Under the pieces are notes generated by a model. It ran no database searches. It was not told the DNA's origin and saw only the letters and a program-made list of their open reading frames with translations. Positions 8,649-18,191 of a stretch of 64,000 bases of DNA are shown piece after piece. The translations under genes and the position numbers were made by a program. Every line of letters begins with the position of its first letter. Position 1 is the first letter of the stretch. Source of the DNA: Clostridiales bacterium Firm_14 (GTDB lineage: Bacteria; Bacillota; Clostridia; Saccharofermentanales; Saccharofermentanaceae); the NCBI GenBank assembly GCA_001604135.1, contig LVAT01000008.1, forward strand, positions 235,898-299,897, in the 5' to 3' direction.

Positions 8649-10451
8649 TTACATTCCGTCAGCTCCGCCGGAAACTGTCTTGGAACCGACATTGCCGCTT
8701 GTGCCTGACTGGAGTGTCAGAGTGTATGAGTAGTTCTTCTTAAGCGTGAAGGACTCGCTTGTACCGTTCTTGAGCTGGAGGTAAGCACCCTTGGCGCCGA
8801 AGAGATCCTTCTCACCAAACCACTCGGAACCATAAGCAACCTTGATGGTATAAGTGCCTGCACCGAGCTTGATCGTTGCATTCTTGCCTGCTGCGATGAA
8901 TACCTGGGCTACTACTTCATTGCTGGAGTTATAGACTCTCATGAGAGCGTTGATGCTGGAAGGAGCGTTGATCTTCAGGGAGATGCTGCCGCTGCCTTTC
9001 TTCATGGAGCCGTTCTCAGGCATGGGCTGCGGGCATGACTTGGCCTTATCAGCTGAATCTTTCCATTCGGAAATGGCGTTCCAGGCAACCATTGCCTTGT
9101 AGTATTCGCCGTTATCGTAGAGCGCCTGGGCTGCTTCATACTTCTTGTTGTATTCGTCGAGCTTGCCCTTTGCTACATCATACTGTGTCTTAGAATCAAG
9201 GAAGTCACCGAGCTCTGAGAAGATAGCCATGGCTTCTTCGAACTTCAGTTTTTCCATGAGCTGGAATGCGTTATCGTACTTGAGGCCCTTGATGGCAGCT
9301 TCGAGCAGAGCTTTCTGTTCGTCATCCGCAGGCTTAACTACGCTCTTGATCTTGTCGTAGTCTGTTGTGCCTTCGGAATAAACTGTGCTGATGAACTTGT
9401 CGTCGTCATTCTTGGGAGATTTGATGAATGCGAGTTCGAGATCATTTGTCTGGATGCCGTAGAGATTGGCGATGATCGTTGACCATGCTTTGTTGGTCTC
9501 TGCAAGATGTGCGTCGCAGAGATTAACCTGAACTGCATACTTGTCTTTAAGTGTTGTAAGGGACTTGAACTTGTCCTTAGCTTCGAAATAGTTCTTCGAA
9601 TTCTTATCAGCGAAAGCGTCCTTTACGGTCTGGCACTCGGTCATGAGAGCGAGTGCTTCATCACTCTTGGGATCAGTTTCATAGAAATCTACGACTTCCT
9701 TAAGGATAGTGATGGCGCCGTCAAAATCTTCCTGCTCAATAAGTCCGTCGACCTTCTGGTAGTCGAGCTCGACCTGTGAGCACTCAGCCCAGTATTCGGA
9801 ATCCTTGAATGTCTTGAGCTGTGTATAGAGTTCCAAAGACTGTTCGTAATCGCCATTCTCGAAAGCATCAGTAGCCTTGTTGTACTTCTGTACGAGCAGG
9901 AAATAGAAGATTCCTACGCCGGCACCGGCAAGAATGATAACGGCGCCGATGATGCTCAATACGATGACGAGGGGCTTCTTGGACTTCTTAGGCTTAGCAG
10001 CAACGGGAGCAGCTGCAACAGGCGCTGCCTCAGGTGCGGGCTCTGCAACTGAAGGCCCCTCAACGGGTGCAGGTGCCGGAGCCGGAGCGGGTGCTGCTTC
10101 GATAGGTGAAGGAACTGTCTCTGCAGGATTCTCGATGGGAGTTGTTTCAGTAACTTCAGATGAGATTGCCTCAACGGGTTCCAGGATGGAAGGCTCTTCG
10201 GGAGCAGCTGCGGCTGCGGGTTCCTCGGAAGCGGGTGTTTCTTCGATTACGGGAGCTTCTTCTGCAGCTTTCTCTTCTGCAGCAGGAGCCTCTTCAGCAG
10301 GGGTCTCTGCGACAGCTTCTTCTACAGGCTTTTCTTCAGCAGCGGGTGCTTCAGCTGCGGGCGCCTCTGCTGCGGGTGCTTCAACGGCAGTTCCACAGAA
10401 AGGACAGAACTTACCGCCTTCGATCTCTTTTCCACAATTGGAGCAAATCAT
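8649..10451 (-). CDS. Zinc-ribbon, Ala/Pro/Glu-linker, transmembrane, TPR-repeat protein
   Basis: This is a 600-residue membrane protein of unknown function. It opens with a zinc ribbon (CSNC ... CPFC). About 110 residues of low-complexity Ala/Pro/Glu repeats (EAPAAEAPAAE and similar) follow, then a basic stretch KPKKSKK and one transmembrane helix near 160-185. The remainder lies outside the cell if the zinc ribbon is cytoplasmic. It has TPR-like helical pairs (AFENGDYEQSLELYTQL, ALYDNGEYYKAMVAW) and a final beta-rich domain of about 110 residues ending in a Gly-rich tail. Such proteins are common in Clostridia but uncharacterised; a scaffold or sensor role is only a guess. A GAGGAA site precedes the ATG and a terminator follows the stop. 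Confidence 0.85.
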   Translation of the reverse strand: MICSNCGKEIEGGKFCPFCGTAVEAPAAEAPAAEAPAAEEKPVEEAVAETPAEEAPAAEEKAAEEAPVIEETPASEEPAAAAAPEEPSILEPVEAISSEVTETTPIENPAETVPSPIEAAPAPAPAPAPVEGPSVAEPAPEAAPVAAAPVAAKPKKSKKPLVIVLSIIGAVIILAGAGVGIFYFLLVQKYNKATDAFENGDYEQSLELYTQLKTFKDSEYWAECSQVELDYQKVDGLIEQEDFDGAITILKEVVDFYETDPKSDEALALMTECQTVKDAFADKNSKNYFEAKDKFKSLTTLKDKYAVQVNLCDAHLAETNKAWSTIIANLYGIQTNDLELAFIKSPKNDDDKFISTVYSEGTTDYDKIKSVVKPADDEQKALLEAAIKGLKYDNAFQLMEKLKFEEAMAIFSELGDFLDSKTQYDVAKGKLDEYNKKYEAAQALYDNGEYYKAMVAWNAISEWKDSADKAKSCPQPMPENGSMKKGSGSISLKINAPSSINALMRVYNSSNEVVAQVFIAAGKNATIKLGAGTYTIKVAYGSEWFGEKDLFGAKGAYLQLKNGTSESFTLKKNYSYTLTLQSGTSGNVGSKTVSGGADGM

Positions 10452-10621
10452 ATCTATTCCTCACTTTTGTTATGTTTCCAGGTTGTCTGGTTACGATGGA
10501 GAATACTTAAAAACTATCCCCCGTATATATTTGCAAGTATATCGTACTAATAAAAGATAAACAATATTTTACGGATTCGTTCGAAAGCGGTGTTCCGGGG
10601 GCAGCCGGCGCGGGTCTGTAA

Positions 10622-10627
10622 TATAAT
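10622..10627 (+). promoter_or_regulatory. Probable -10 box of the GH9 cellulase gene
   Basis: TATAAT lies 27 bp upstream of the cellulase ATG in an otherwise GC-rich stretch. No convincing -35 is visible, so an activator may be needed. The ribosome site CGGAGGGG follows just before the ATG at 10654. Confidence 0.4.
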
Positions 10628-10653
10628 GTGGTTATCTTTTTTCGGAGGGGCAT

Positions 10654-13203
10654 ATGAAGAAGATTCTAAGACCCATAGCGTTGGTCCTTGCAGGCGCAAT
10701 TGCTTTGACTGCATGCAATAAAGGACCTGAGGCAGATTCAGACAACACATCAGAGACAGACATATCAACCGTATCAGAGAGCACTGAGACTTCTGAAAGC
10801 GGCGGTTTCAACGGAGTATCCGGCGGCAGCCATTCCATTAAGGATCTGACCTGCACGGGCAAAGGTTATGAGGGCATTGAAGGCACCGGAGATTATAACT
10901 ACGGTGAGGCGCTCCAGAAGTCACTTCTCTTCTACGAACTGCAGAGAAGCGGCAAGCTCCCTGAAGATACCAGATGCAACTGGAGAGGCGATTCCGCTCT
11001 TACCGACGGTGCTGATAACAACCTGGATCTTACGGGCGGCTGGTACGATGCCGGCGATAACGTAAAATTCAATCTTCCTATGGCATATTCCGCTGCAATG
11101 CTCGGCTGGTCGGTCATTGAAGACAGGAAAGCATACGAAGAGAGCGGCCAGCTCGAATACGTGCTCGGTGACATAAAGTGGGTCACAGATTACCTCATAA
11201 AGTGCCATCCCGAAGATGAAGTCTTCTACTATCAGGTTGGCGACGGAAATGCCGATCACTCATGGTGGGACCCCTGCGAAGTCATGACCATGAACAGGCC
11301 TTCATACAAGGTTACGAAAGACAACCCCGGTTCTGCTGTTGTCGGCGAGGCGGCTGCCGCACTGGCTATCGCATCCCTTGTTTTCGAGGATACCGACAAA
11401 GACTATTCGAAGCTCTGCCTGGATCACGCAAAGAGCCTTTATGCATTTGCCGATTCGACGAGAAGCGATTCGGGATACACTGCGGCAAACGGTTTCTATA
11501 ATTCCTGGAGCGGCTTTTACGATGAACTCTCATGGGCAGGATGCTGGCTTTATATCGCTGCTGATGACAGCAAGTATCTGGATAATGCGAAAAGCTGTTT
11601 TACCAAGGCAGGTCATGATTTTGACTGGGCACACTGCTGGGACGATGTTCATATCGGAGCAGCGCTCATGCTCGCAAAGATAACCGGCGAGAAGACCTAT
11701 AAGGATGAGATCCAGAAGCACCTGGATTTCTGGTCCTGCGGCACGTCAGACGGCAAGAAGATCACATACTCTCCCAAAGGCCTTGCATGGCTCGACCAGT
11801 GGGGTTCATTAAGATATGCAACAACGACAGCATTTGTAGCAACCGTTTACAGCAGATGGGACGGATGCCCTTCTGACAAGGCATCAGTATATTGGGACTT
11901 CGCAGTATCCCAGGCAAACTATGCCTTAGGTTCTTCGGGAAGATCTTATGTCGTAGGTTTTGGAGAGAATCCTCCTTCACATCCCCACCACAGGACATGC
12001 CAGGGTTCTTACTGCGACAACATGAATGAGCCTTCTGAGTTCAGACACACCTTATATGGCGCTCTCGTCGGAGGTCCGGATGCTTCCGACAGCTACACAG
12101 ATACCGTAACCGATTACTGCAAGAATGAGGTGGCATGCGATTATAACGCAGGCTTTACGGGTCTTCTTGCTGCCATGTATTCCAAGTATCACGGCAAGAC
12201 CCTCATCGATTTCGGTGCGGTAGAAGAGATCCCCGGTGACGAGTATTCTGCAGACTGCAGCCTGAACGTTCAGGGCAATGATTTTGTTGAGATAAAAGCA
12301 TTCATATATAACAAGACTGCATGGCCTGCAAGAGCAGCAGACAAGCTCGAATTCAGATACTATGTCGACCTTAGCGAGATCTACAAAGCAGGCGGTGACG
12401 CATCAGGCGTAAAGATCACCACAAACTATATGCAGTCAGGAAGAGTAGACGGACTTAAGGTCTGGAATGAGGAAAACCACATCTACTATCTTTCCGTGGT
12501 TTTCGATGACGGCAGCTTAAGACCCGGCGGCCAGTCCCAATACAAATCTGAGATCCAGGTAAGGATGACCAGCCCCAACGGTGCATGGGATAACAGCAAT
12601 GATTTCTCATATGGCAAGGGCGCAGTCCTGCTCGATGATGGCAAGCTCGTATTCGGAACTCTGCCCGACGAAGAAGGCACGGGTTCAGGCGAATCGGCAG
12701 GCGGCATAGTGCCTTCGCAGCCTTCACAGGGCTCTGATCCTACGGCAGCGCAGACGCAGCCTGCAGGCGGTTCAGGATCGGCATCTGCAGGTGATCTGAG
12801 CATCAAGATGAATTACGACAATAACAACTCCAACGCGAATGCTATCGCAGGTACGATAGAGATTACCAACAACGGTAATTCCACAGTCGATCTGTCAAAG
12901 CTTAAGATCAATTACTACTTCACAAAAGACGGCGGAGACATGGTTTTCGACTGCTATCACGCAGCAACGAATTCTTCATCAGGCAAATATACTGCCCTGA
13001 CCGATAAGGTTAAGGGAACATATTCAGCCGCTACGGGTGAAGACCGTGACACGTGCCTGACGATAACTGTAGGAAGCGGCTCGCTTGCAAAGGGCGACAC
13101 GCTGACAATAAGCTTCAGCGCGCACAGATCCGACTGGCAGAATATGAACCTTGCAAACGACTGGTCGCATAAGAGCGTTGATAATATTGAGATCGTTAAG
13201 TAA
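10654..13203 (+). CDS. Lipoprotein GH9 endoglucanase with two CBM3-type modules
   Basis: The 849-residue enzyme cleaves beta-1,4-glucan (cellulose or related chains) at the cell surface. A signal peptide ends in the lipobox ALTAC, followed by a Ser/Thr/Glu linker. The GH9 barrel runs from about 75 to 530: [16 protein letters not shown] carries the catalytic-base Asp residues (132/135), [13 protein letters not shown] is the His signature, and the [12 protein letters not shown] segment carries the acid Glu492. A CBM3c-like module follows (about 540-670), then a Ser/Gly/Gln/Pro linker, then a C-terminal CBM3 (about 715-849). No dockerin is present, so this is a free, lipid-anchored cellulase rather than a cellulosome part. 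It has its own ribosome site and no clear operon partners. Confidence 0.95.
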   Translation: MKKILRPIALVLAGAIALTACNKGPEADSDNTSETDISTVSESTETSESGGFNGVSGGSHSIKDLTCTGKGYEGIEGTGDYNYGEALQKSLLFYELQRSGKLPEDTRCNWRGDSALTDGADNNLDLTGGWYDAGDNVKFNLPMAYSAAMLGWSVIEDRKAYEESGQLEYVLGDIKWVTDYLIKCHPEDEVFYYQVGDGNADHSWWDPCEVMTMNRPSYKVTKDNPGSAVVGEAAAALAIASLVFEDTDKDYSKLCLDHAKSLYAFADSTRSDSGYTAANGFYNSWSGFYDELSWAGCWLYIAADDSKYLDNAKSCFTKAGHDFDWAHCWDDVHIGAALMLAKITGEKTYKDEIQKHLDFWSCGTSDGKKITYSPKGLAWLDQWGSLRYATTTAFVATVYSRWDGCPSDKASVYWDFAVSQANYALGSSGRSYVVGFGENPPSHPHHRTCQGSYCDNMNEPSEFRHTLYGALVGGPDASDSYTDTVTDYCKNEVACDYNAGFTGLLAAMYSKYHGKTLIDFGAVEEIPGDEYSADCSLNVQGNDFVEIKAFIYNKTAWPARAADKLEFRYYVDLSEIYKAGGDASGVKITTNYMQSGRVDGLKVWNEENHIYYLSVVFDDGSLRPGGQSQYKSEIQVRMTSPNGAWDNSNDFSYGKGAVLLDDGKLVFGTLPDEEGTGSGESAGGIVPSQPSQGSDPTAAQTQPAGGSGSASAGDLSIKMNYDNNNSNANAIAGTIEITNNGNSTVDLSKLKINYYFTKDGGDMVFDCYHAATNSSSGKYTALTDKVKGTYSAATGEDRDTCLTITVGSGSLAKGDTLTISFSAHRSDWQNMNLANDWSHKSVDNIEIVK

Positions 13204-13229
13204 GCGGTATTGGCAGTGCAAGAATTATT

Positions 13230-13324
13230 TACTGTAATTGTTGCCTCTAAAAAAGGCCGACAATTATATAAAATCGCGTTTTTATATAATTGTTGATGCC
13301 AAAAAAGGGCCAACAATTACAGTA
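13230..13324. repeat. Nested inverted-repeat element, copy 1
   Basis: The 160 bp between the cellulase and the convergent NlpC/P60 gene contain no gene. They hold a symmetrical element with outer arms TACTGTAATTGTTG and CAACAATTACAGTA, which are perfect complements. Inside are two small hairpins, each with an ATTGTTG/(C)AACAAT-type stem and a GCC/GGC pair around an A-rich loop. At the centre is a palindrome of about 17 bp per arm built on ATTATATAAAA around TCGCG. The whole could form a large cruciform or act as a two-way terminator. Related arms occur at 53343-53388 and, more loosely, at 22353-22440. Confidence 0.7.
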
Positions 13325-13363
13325 GGAGAGTATTCCGGCTCCGGTTAAGCCTGCCTTCAGGTT

Positions 13364-14944
13364 TTACGCATCTTCCGGCGCAGCCTTTATGAGAGTTAAT
13401 GCCGTTGTTGACTTGTCTAGCCAGGTCACAAGGCTCCTGTTCCTCACATAGAGCGTGTTAAGGATCACGCTCTCGGGATGTATTGCTTCGGTAGATCCGG
13501 GAGCGGGTGCGACGAATGTGCCGCAGGCGCTTATTACGTAAGGCTTTCCTTCTCTGGTGCCGACGTAGATCGTCATGTGGCCGGGGAATGAGATGAGACT
13601 TCCCGGTTTAAGCTCGCTGATCACTGCGAGTTTTTCTTTCTCGTTCATGCCGCTCATGTCGACTTTGTATACGCCCTTGGAGCTCGACTGGCCGACACGC
13701 GGGAGGAGTACGCCGAAGCAGCGGTAGATCTCTCTTGTGATTCCGGTGCAGTCATTTGCCTGAAGGTCGCCGCCCCAACCGTATCTGTCGCCTAAGAGCT
13801 TAAATGCCTGCCTTACGATATTTGCGGGTGTGAGAGGGAGGAAGCCGGCATTGACATCATCTGATACGGGGATAAGGACGAGCTCATCCTTGATATAGCC
13901 GTCAGCGCCTCTCGTGGGAACCTTTACCACGTAGTTGCCGTATGTTGAACGCTGATTGATCGTCTTCGGCGCGTCCTTAGCGGGGACGAGCTCCATCTGT
14001 GTGCCCATGGGTAGAACGAGGTCAGTCGTAAGAGGGCTGTAGGGATCGTTGCCTAATCTGATCTCTCTCTCGGTTACGACGAGCCACTGGCCGGGATTCT
14101 GTCTTGCTTCCCAATCTTTTCTGTCCTTGCAGAGCGCTATGGCGTCCTTTCTGACCCATGCCGAGAAGCTGTCGAAAACAACGTACAGATATTCGCCGTC
14201 CGTACTCTCGTGAAGCACTACAACGGGCATGTAGGGCATGCATTCCGAGTAGAGGATGGAATCGAAGTATTGATCTGTTGCGCTCTCGAAAACCCTGTCT
14301 TCCGTAGGGAACATCCTGACGGTCATTCTCTTGGTGGAGAATCCGTACTTTACTGTGATCGTGTCGGGAACGCTCTCGATGTTTGAGCGTGCGATAAGTT
14401 CCTGCCAGTATTCTGAGGTCGTGGGTTTGCCGTTAAGATAGTATTTAGAAGGATCCTTAGGTATCGATTTGGCGTTGTCGTTAAGGAAAACCTTCAGGAT
14501 ATTGCCGTCAAATGTATCGCCGAAGTCCTCTAAGTGGGGCATTATGGTCTTGTTGTCGGCAGCCTTGATGATCGCTCTGTTGTTATAGTTGAATTCCAGG
14601 ATCTCTTCAGGAGTCATGAGAATCTCGTTATCGGCATCGCTTACCCAGTAGTCGGCGGTCATCATCTCGGGTGTTACGTCCGTTATGGTGCGGACATAAG
14701 TCGTATCGATCACGGTCCTGCCGTCAGGTGTCTTTATGATGACGCGCTCTTCGGCGGAAGGCTCGGTGGTCTCTATAGTCGTCTCGGATGAGGTCGTGGT
14801 GACTTCCGAAGTGCTCTGCTCAGGAACTGTGGGCATGCTCGTCTCAATATTTTGCGGTGTAACAATGTTACAACCGCAGAATATAGGGGCTGCGAGCGTT
14901 AATGCCAGTATCGATGCTGCTATCCTGTTTTTGGTATTTATCAT
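13364..14944 (-). CDS. NlpC/P60 cell-wall peptidase lipoprotein with SH3-like domains
   Basis: The 526-residue predicted lipoprotein starts MINTKNRIAASIL, with the lipobox-like FCGCN at about residue 25. A Ser/Thr/Glu-rich linker follows. The middle (about 100-370) has the beta-rich look of the SH3b-type domains that accompany NlpC/P60 peptidases. The C-terminal ~140 residues are the peptidase: the catalytic Cys lies in NDCTGITREIYRCFG and the His in SFPGHMTIYVG, with a polar residue expected in VISACG. Such enzymes cut gamma-D-glutamyl or muropeptide bonds in peptidoglycan. A start four codons earlier at 14956 is possible, but GGAG precedes the 14944 ATG at the right spacing. Confidence 0.88.
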   Translation of the reverse strand: MINTKNRIAASILALTLAAPIFCGCNIVTPQNIETSMPTVPEQSTSEVTTTSSETTIETTEPSAEERVIIKTPDGRTVIDTTYVRTITDVTPEMMTADYWVSDADNEILMTPEEILEFNYNNRAIIKAADNKTIMPHLEDFGDTFDGNILKVFLNDNAKSIPKDPSKYYLNGKPTTSEYWQELIARSNIESVPDTITVKYGFSTKRMTVRMFPTEDRVFESATDQYFDSILYSECMPYMPVVVLHESTDGEYLYVVFDSFSAWVRKDAIALCKDRKDWEARQNPGQWLVVTEREIRLGNDPYSPLTTDLVLPMGTQMELVPAKDAPKTINQRSTYGNYVVKVPTRGADGYIKDELVLIPVSDDVNAGFLPLTPANIVRQAFKLLGDRYGWGGDLQANDCTGITREIYRCFGVLLPRVGQSSSKGVYKVDMSGMNEKEKLAVISELKPGSLISFPGHMTIYVGTREGKPYVISACGTFVAPAPGSTEAIHPESVILNTLYVRNRSLVTWLDKSTTALTLIKAAPEDA

Positions 14945-15064
14945 AAAAGGCTCCATTATTTATCCGGAATATTCTTTTCCACGATTATAACCCACTTACC
15001 AGAGATTCCTATTCTCCGTAATGGTAAAATAAGCCATACAATACTTATTGAATAAGAGGATTCT

Positions 15065-16048
15065 ATGATCAGATTTATTGAAGATCCCAATGAACGCAGA
15101 CAGATCTCACGTGAGGTCTTAGAAGCCCTTACCGAATGGTTCGAAGTGGAAGAGAGCAGGGAGCAGTATATAAGAGAGTCAGCAGAGCAGCCTTTCTGGG
15201 CAGCATTCGAGAATGATGTCCCTGCTGGATTCCTCTGTCTTAAGCAGACCGGTGATGCGACTATGGAACTTGCCGTAATGGGCGTTAAGAAGGATTTCCA
15301 CAGAAACGGTTATGGCAGAAGGCTTTTCGCCGCTGCGAAGGATTATGCAGTGCAGAAGGGCTTCTCGTTCATGCAGGTCAAGACAGTAAGATCCGGCATG
15401 TATGAAGATTACGACATCACCAATGAGTTTTATAAGAGCGTGGGCTTTAAGGAACTGGAAGTCCTTGCGGATTACTGGGATGAGGCAAATCCCTGCCAGA
15501 TCTACGTTATGAATCTGAAGAGCGCCATAAGCACGATTGCGACAAGGCACAGCTACAGGGGCAAGTTCTCAGATGAACCTGTTCCGAGAGCTGATCTTGA
15601 GGCTATCGCGCGCTGCGGCATTGATGCTCCTTCAGGATGCAACAAGCAGACAACTGATCTTATCGTTGTGGATGACAAGGTAACACTGGATAAGATAAAA
15701 GGCCTTATCGATCCGCCGGTTGCACAGACCGCACCTGCCATGATCGTTGTCCTCTCAAGAAGGATAAATGCATACCGCGACAGATGCTTTGCGACACAGG
15801 ACTATTCGGCAGCAATAGAGAACATGCTTCTTGCAATTGTCGAACTCGGTTACCAGAGCTGCTGGTACGAAGGCCACATCACCGATGATGACCGTATCTG
15901 CGATAAGATCGCAGCTGTCCTTGACGTTCCTGAAGACTATGATGTTGTCTGCATCCTGCCGGTAGGAAAGGCTTTGGACGATTTCCACGCGCCTTCGAAA
16001 AAGGCCTTTGCAGAACGCGTAAGATTCAATCATTTCGAGGGCATATAA
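15065..16048 (+). CDS. GNAT acetyltransferase-nitroreductase fusion protein
   Basis: This 327-residue cytoplasmic protein has two enzyme domains. Residues 1-155 are a GNAT acetyltransferase, with the acetyl-CoA loop in KDFHRNGYGRRLF and the C-terminal YKSVGF segment. Residues 158-327 are a nitroreductase-family domain: RHSYRGKFSDEPV is the flavin-binding start, followed by DAPSGCNKQ and the AAIENMLLAIVELGYQSCW helix. The shared frame has no stop or frameshift signal, so it is a true fusion. The substrates are unknown; linking acyl transfer to flavin reduction suggests a small amine or aromatic target. A second GNAT gene follows after 2 bp, then a two-component system. AAGAGGA precedes the ATG. 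Confidence 0.88.
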   Translation: MIRFIEDPNERRQISREVLEALTEWFEVEESREQYIRESAEQPFWAAFENDVPAGFLCLKQTGDATMELAVMGVKKDFHRNGYGRRLFAAAKDYAVQKGFSFMQVKTVRSGMYEDYDITNEFYKSVGFKELEVLADYWDEANPCQIYVMNLKSAISTIATRHSYRGKFSDEPVPRADLEAIARCGIDAPSGCNKQTTDLIVVDDKVTLDKIKGLIDPPVAQTAPAMIVVLSRRINAYRDRCFATQDYSAAIENMLLAIVELGYQSCWYEGHITDDDRICDKIAAVLDVPEDYDVVCILPVGKALDDFHAPSKKAFAERVRFNHFEGI

Positions 16049-16050
16049 GC

Positions 16051-16482
16051 ATGGAAGTATTAAGGGCAGAAGAAGAATGGCAGAGAGCGGGTGCATACTC
16101 GGTAAGGATCGAGGGCATGAACCGCCAGCACCACATATCGCTCAGAGACGAATTCGATGAGCACGACTGTGACGGCACGAGATACATCGTTCTGTTAGAC
16201 GACGGATATCCTGTCGCGACCTGCCGTTTTTATGACTGCGGAGATGGTGCCGTTACACTCGGACGCGTTGTTGTCCTTCCTGAATACAGGGGGCAGAAGC
16301 TTGGTTCTCTGGTTGTTACCGAAGCCGAGAAATGGGCAAGTGAACTGGGCTATAAGGAAATAAAGATCGACAGCAGACTTGAAGCGATAGATTTTTATGC
16401 CAAGCTCGGGTATAACCATGTTGATGACAGCGTGATCAGGAGCGGAACCTTCGATTGCGTGAAGATGAATAAGGTTTTATAA
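16051..16482 (+). CDS. GNAT-family N-acetyltransferase
   Basis: The 143-residue protein is a single GNAT domain. The acetyl-CoA-binding motif is GRVVVLPEYRGQKLGSLVV, and DFYAKLGY is the conserved C-terminal beta-bulge segment. It resembles small acetyltransferases of the ElaA/YitI type, but the substrate cannot be told. It begins 2 bp after the GNAT-nitroreductase fusion, and its ribosome site (GAGGG) lies inside that gene's last codons. The response-regulator gene starts 10 bp after its stop. The run from 15065 to 18123 therefore looks like one transcription unit. Confidence 0.87.
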   Translation: MEVLRAEEEWQRAGAYSVRIEGMNRQHHISLRDEFDEHDCDGTRYIVLLDDGYPVATCRFYDCGDGAVTLGRVVVLPEYRGQKLGSLVVTEAEKWASELGYKEIKIDSRLEAIDFYAKLGYNHVDDSVIRSGTFDCVKMNKVL

Positions 16483-16492
16483 CGGGGATTAC

Positions 16493-17167
16493 ATGTATAA
16501 GATTTTTATAGTTGAAGATGATAAAGGAATCGCAGAGGGCATAGCATCATGCCTCGGCAACTGGGGGATGGAAGGCCGCGTCGTATCTGATTTCATGAAG
16601 GTCATAGAAGAGATGAATGAATATGAGCCTCACCTTATCATCATGGATATCACTCTGCCTTACATGGGCGGATACCACTGGTGCCAGGAGATAAGGAAGA
16701 CGAGCTCGGTGCCGATCATCTTCATATCTTCTGCCACCGACAACATGAACATCATCATGGCCATTAATATGGGCGCTGATGATTTTATTGCAAAGCCTTT
16801 TGACCAGAGCGTGCTTATTGCGAAGGTCACGGCGCTGCTCAGAAGGACATACGATTTCAGCCAGGCATCAGCGACACTGGAAGTGGCCGGCGCAGTCCTT
16901 AATACGAACAATAACACGCTCTCATATAACGGTAAGGATATCGATCTTGCGAGGAATGAATACAAGATCCTTTTAACTCTTGTTCAGAACAAGAATAAGG
17001 TCGTAAGCCGCGAGAAGCTCATGGAAGCTCTGTGGGAGACCGACTGCTATGTAGATGAGAACACGCTGACGGTTAATGTCGGCCGTCTCAGGAAAACTCT
17101 TGAAGGGATCGGCCTTAAAGATCTCATCAAGACCAAGTTCGGTGTGGGATATATTCTGGAGGACTAA
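16493..17167 (+). CDS. OmpR-type response regulator (BceR-like)
   Basis: The 224-residue protein has a receiver domain (residues 1-115) and an OmpR/PhoB winged-helix DNA-binding domain (about 125-224). The phospho-acceptor Asp lies in LIIMDITLPYMGG, the acidic pair in VEDDKG, and the Lys in DDFIAKPFD. It resembles regulators paired with intramembrane-sensing kinases. The kinase gene overlaps its stop by one base (TAATG), so they form a pair. A target is the BceAB-like exporter at 22592-25389, by analogy with BceRS-BceAB systems, though that operon is about 4.5 kb downstream. Confidence 0.92.
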   Translation: MYKIFIVEDDKGIAEGIASCLGNWGMEGRVVSDFMKVIEEMNEYEPHLIIMDITLPYMGGYHWCQEIRKTSSVPIIFISSATDNMNIIMAINMGADDFIAKPFDQSVLIAKVTALLRRTYDFSQASATLEVAGAVLNTNNNTLSYNGKDIDLARNEYKILLTLVQNKNKVVSREKLMEALWETDCYVDENTLTVNVGRLRKTLEGIGLKDLIKTKFGVGYILED

Positions 17168-18123
17168 TGTTCTGGGACTATCTTAAGTCTAGGCTCAAAG
17201 TGCTGGTTCTGCTCGTTGTGGTGGAAGGTATTTTCGTATCTTCTTATTTCCTTTTTGATCTTCCTGCACTAACAGTGCTTTATCCTCTGATCCTGAGCTC
17301 TGTGGTCATACTGATAGCCGGTGTCATTGATTATCTGATCGTATATAACAAGCACGGAAGAATTAAGAGAAATGATTATCCTCAAGCGTCCGGCCCGCTC
17401 GAAAAGGATTATCTGGAGATCATAAACAAGCTCAAGGAAGAGCAGGAATATGCACGCCGGAAAGCGACTTCAGACTACAACGACATGGTCGATTACTATA
17501 CCGTGTGGGCTCATCAGATAAAGACACCCATAGCTTCGATGCGTCTGCAGATCCAGTCTGTGGATTCGGACCTTGCAAGGCGCCTTGACGGCGACCTTAA
17601 CAGGATCGAAGCATATGTTGAGATGGTGCTTACATTCTTAAGGCTTGATTCAGGCAGCACGGACTATGTTATCAGGAAAATAGATCTTGATGCTGTCATA
17701 AAGCCTGCGATAAGAAAGTTTGCAAGAGACTTTATCTCAAAAAAACTCACTATGGATTTCAAGCCGACGGAGGCCAATGTGCTTTCAGATGAGAAGTGGC
17801 TCGCATTCGTAATCGAGCAGGTCATTTCCAATGCCGTAAAGTATACGAATAGCGGCGGGATCAGGATATATATGGATGACCCCGGCATTCTCTGCATCGA
17901 AGATACCGGAATCGGAATAAGCGCAGCGGATCTGCCGAGGATCTTCGAGAACGGCTATACAGGATTCAACGGACGTGAAGACAAGCGCGCGAGCGGCATC
18001 GGCCTTTATCTCTGCAAGCGTATCTGCGACAATCTGGGACACAGGATTTCTGCAGAATCAGAGCAGGGCGTCGGCACAAAGATAAAGATCGATATGAATA
18101 TAAAAGAGATCGGAATTGAGTAA
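17167..18123 (+). CDS. Intramembrane-sensing histidine kinase (BceS-like)
   Basis: This 318-residue membrane kinase has two N-terminal transmembrane helices (about 10-30 and 37-58) separated by only a few residues, so there is almost no extracellular sensor. That is the hallmark of BceS-type kinases, which are signalled by a partner ABC exporter. The phospho-accepting His lies in WAHQIKTPIASMRL. The ATPase part shows the N box (VISNAVKYTNSG), DTGIGIS, and GIGLYLCKRICDNLG. It should sense antimicrobial-peptide transport and phosphorylate the regulator encoded just upstream. Confidence 0.92.
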   Translation: MFWDYLKSRLKVLVLLVVVEGIFVSSYFLFDLPALTVLYPLILSSVVILIAGVIDYLIVYNKHGRIKRNDYPQASGPLEKDYLEIINKLKEEQEYARRKATSDYNDMVDYYTVWAHQIKTPIASMRLQIQSVDSDLARRLDGDLNRIEAYVEMVLTFLRLDSGSTDYVIRKIDLDAVIKPAIRKFARDFISKKLTMDFKPTEANVLSDEKWLAFVIEQVISNAVKYTNSGGIRIYMDDPGILCIEDTGIGISAADLPRIFENGYTGFNGREDKRASGIGLYLCKRICDNLGHRISAESEQGVGTKIKIDMNIKEIGIE

Positions 18124-18179
18124 GTGGTCCTTGTCAGAGTTAGTTACAGTCTCTGCACATTAAATCCATAAAAGTATTC

Positions 18180-18185
18180 TATAAT
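18180..18185 (+). promoter_or_regulatory. -10 box immediately upstream of the second response regulator
   Basis: TATAAT ends 6 bp before the ATG at 18192, which places the expected transcription start at or next to the start codon. No -35 of good quality and no Shine-Dalgarno are visible. Confidence 0.4.
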
Positions 18186-18191
18186 CTCAAT

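Noticed and set aside
9934..10560. Long plus-strand open frame opposite the zinc-ribbon gene
   Set aside because: It is the antisense shadow of the Ala/Pro/Glu linker; low-complexity Gly/Ser/Ala product without a ribosome site.
13204..13363. Simple convergent terminator
   Set aside because: The symmetry is far larger than a terminator (95 bp, several nested stems), so it is recorded as a repeat instead.
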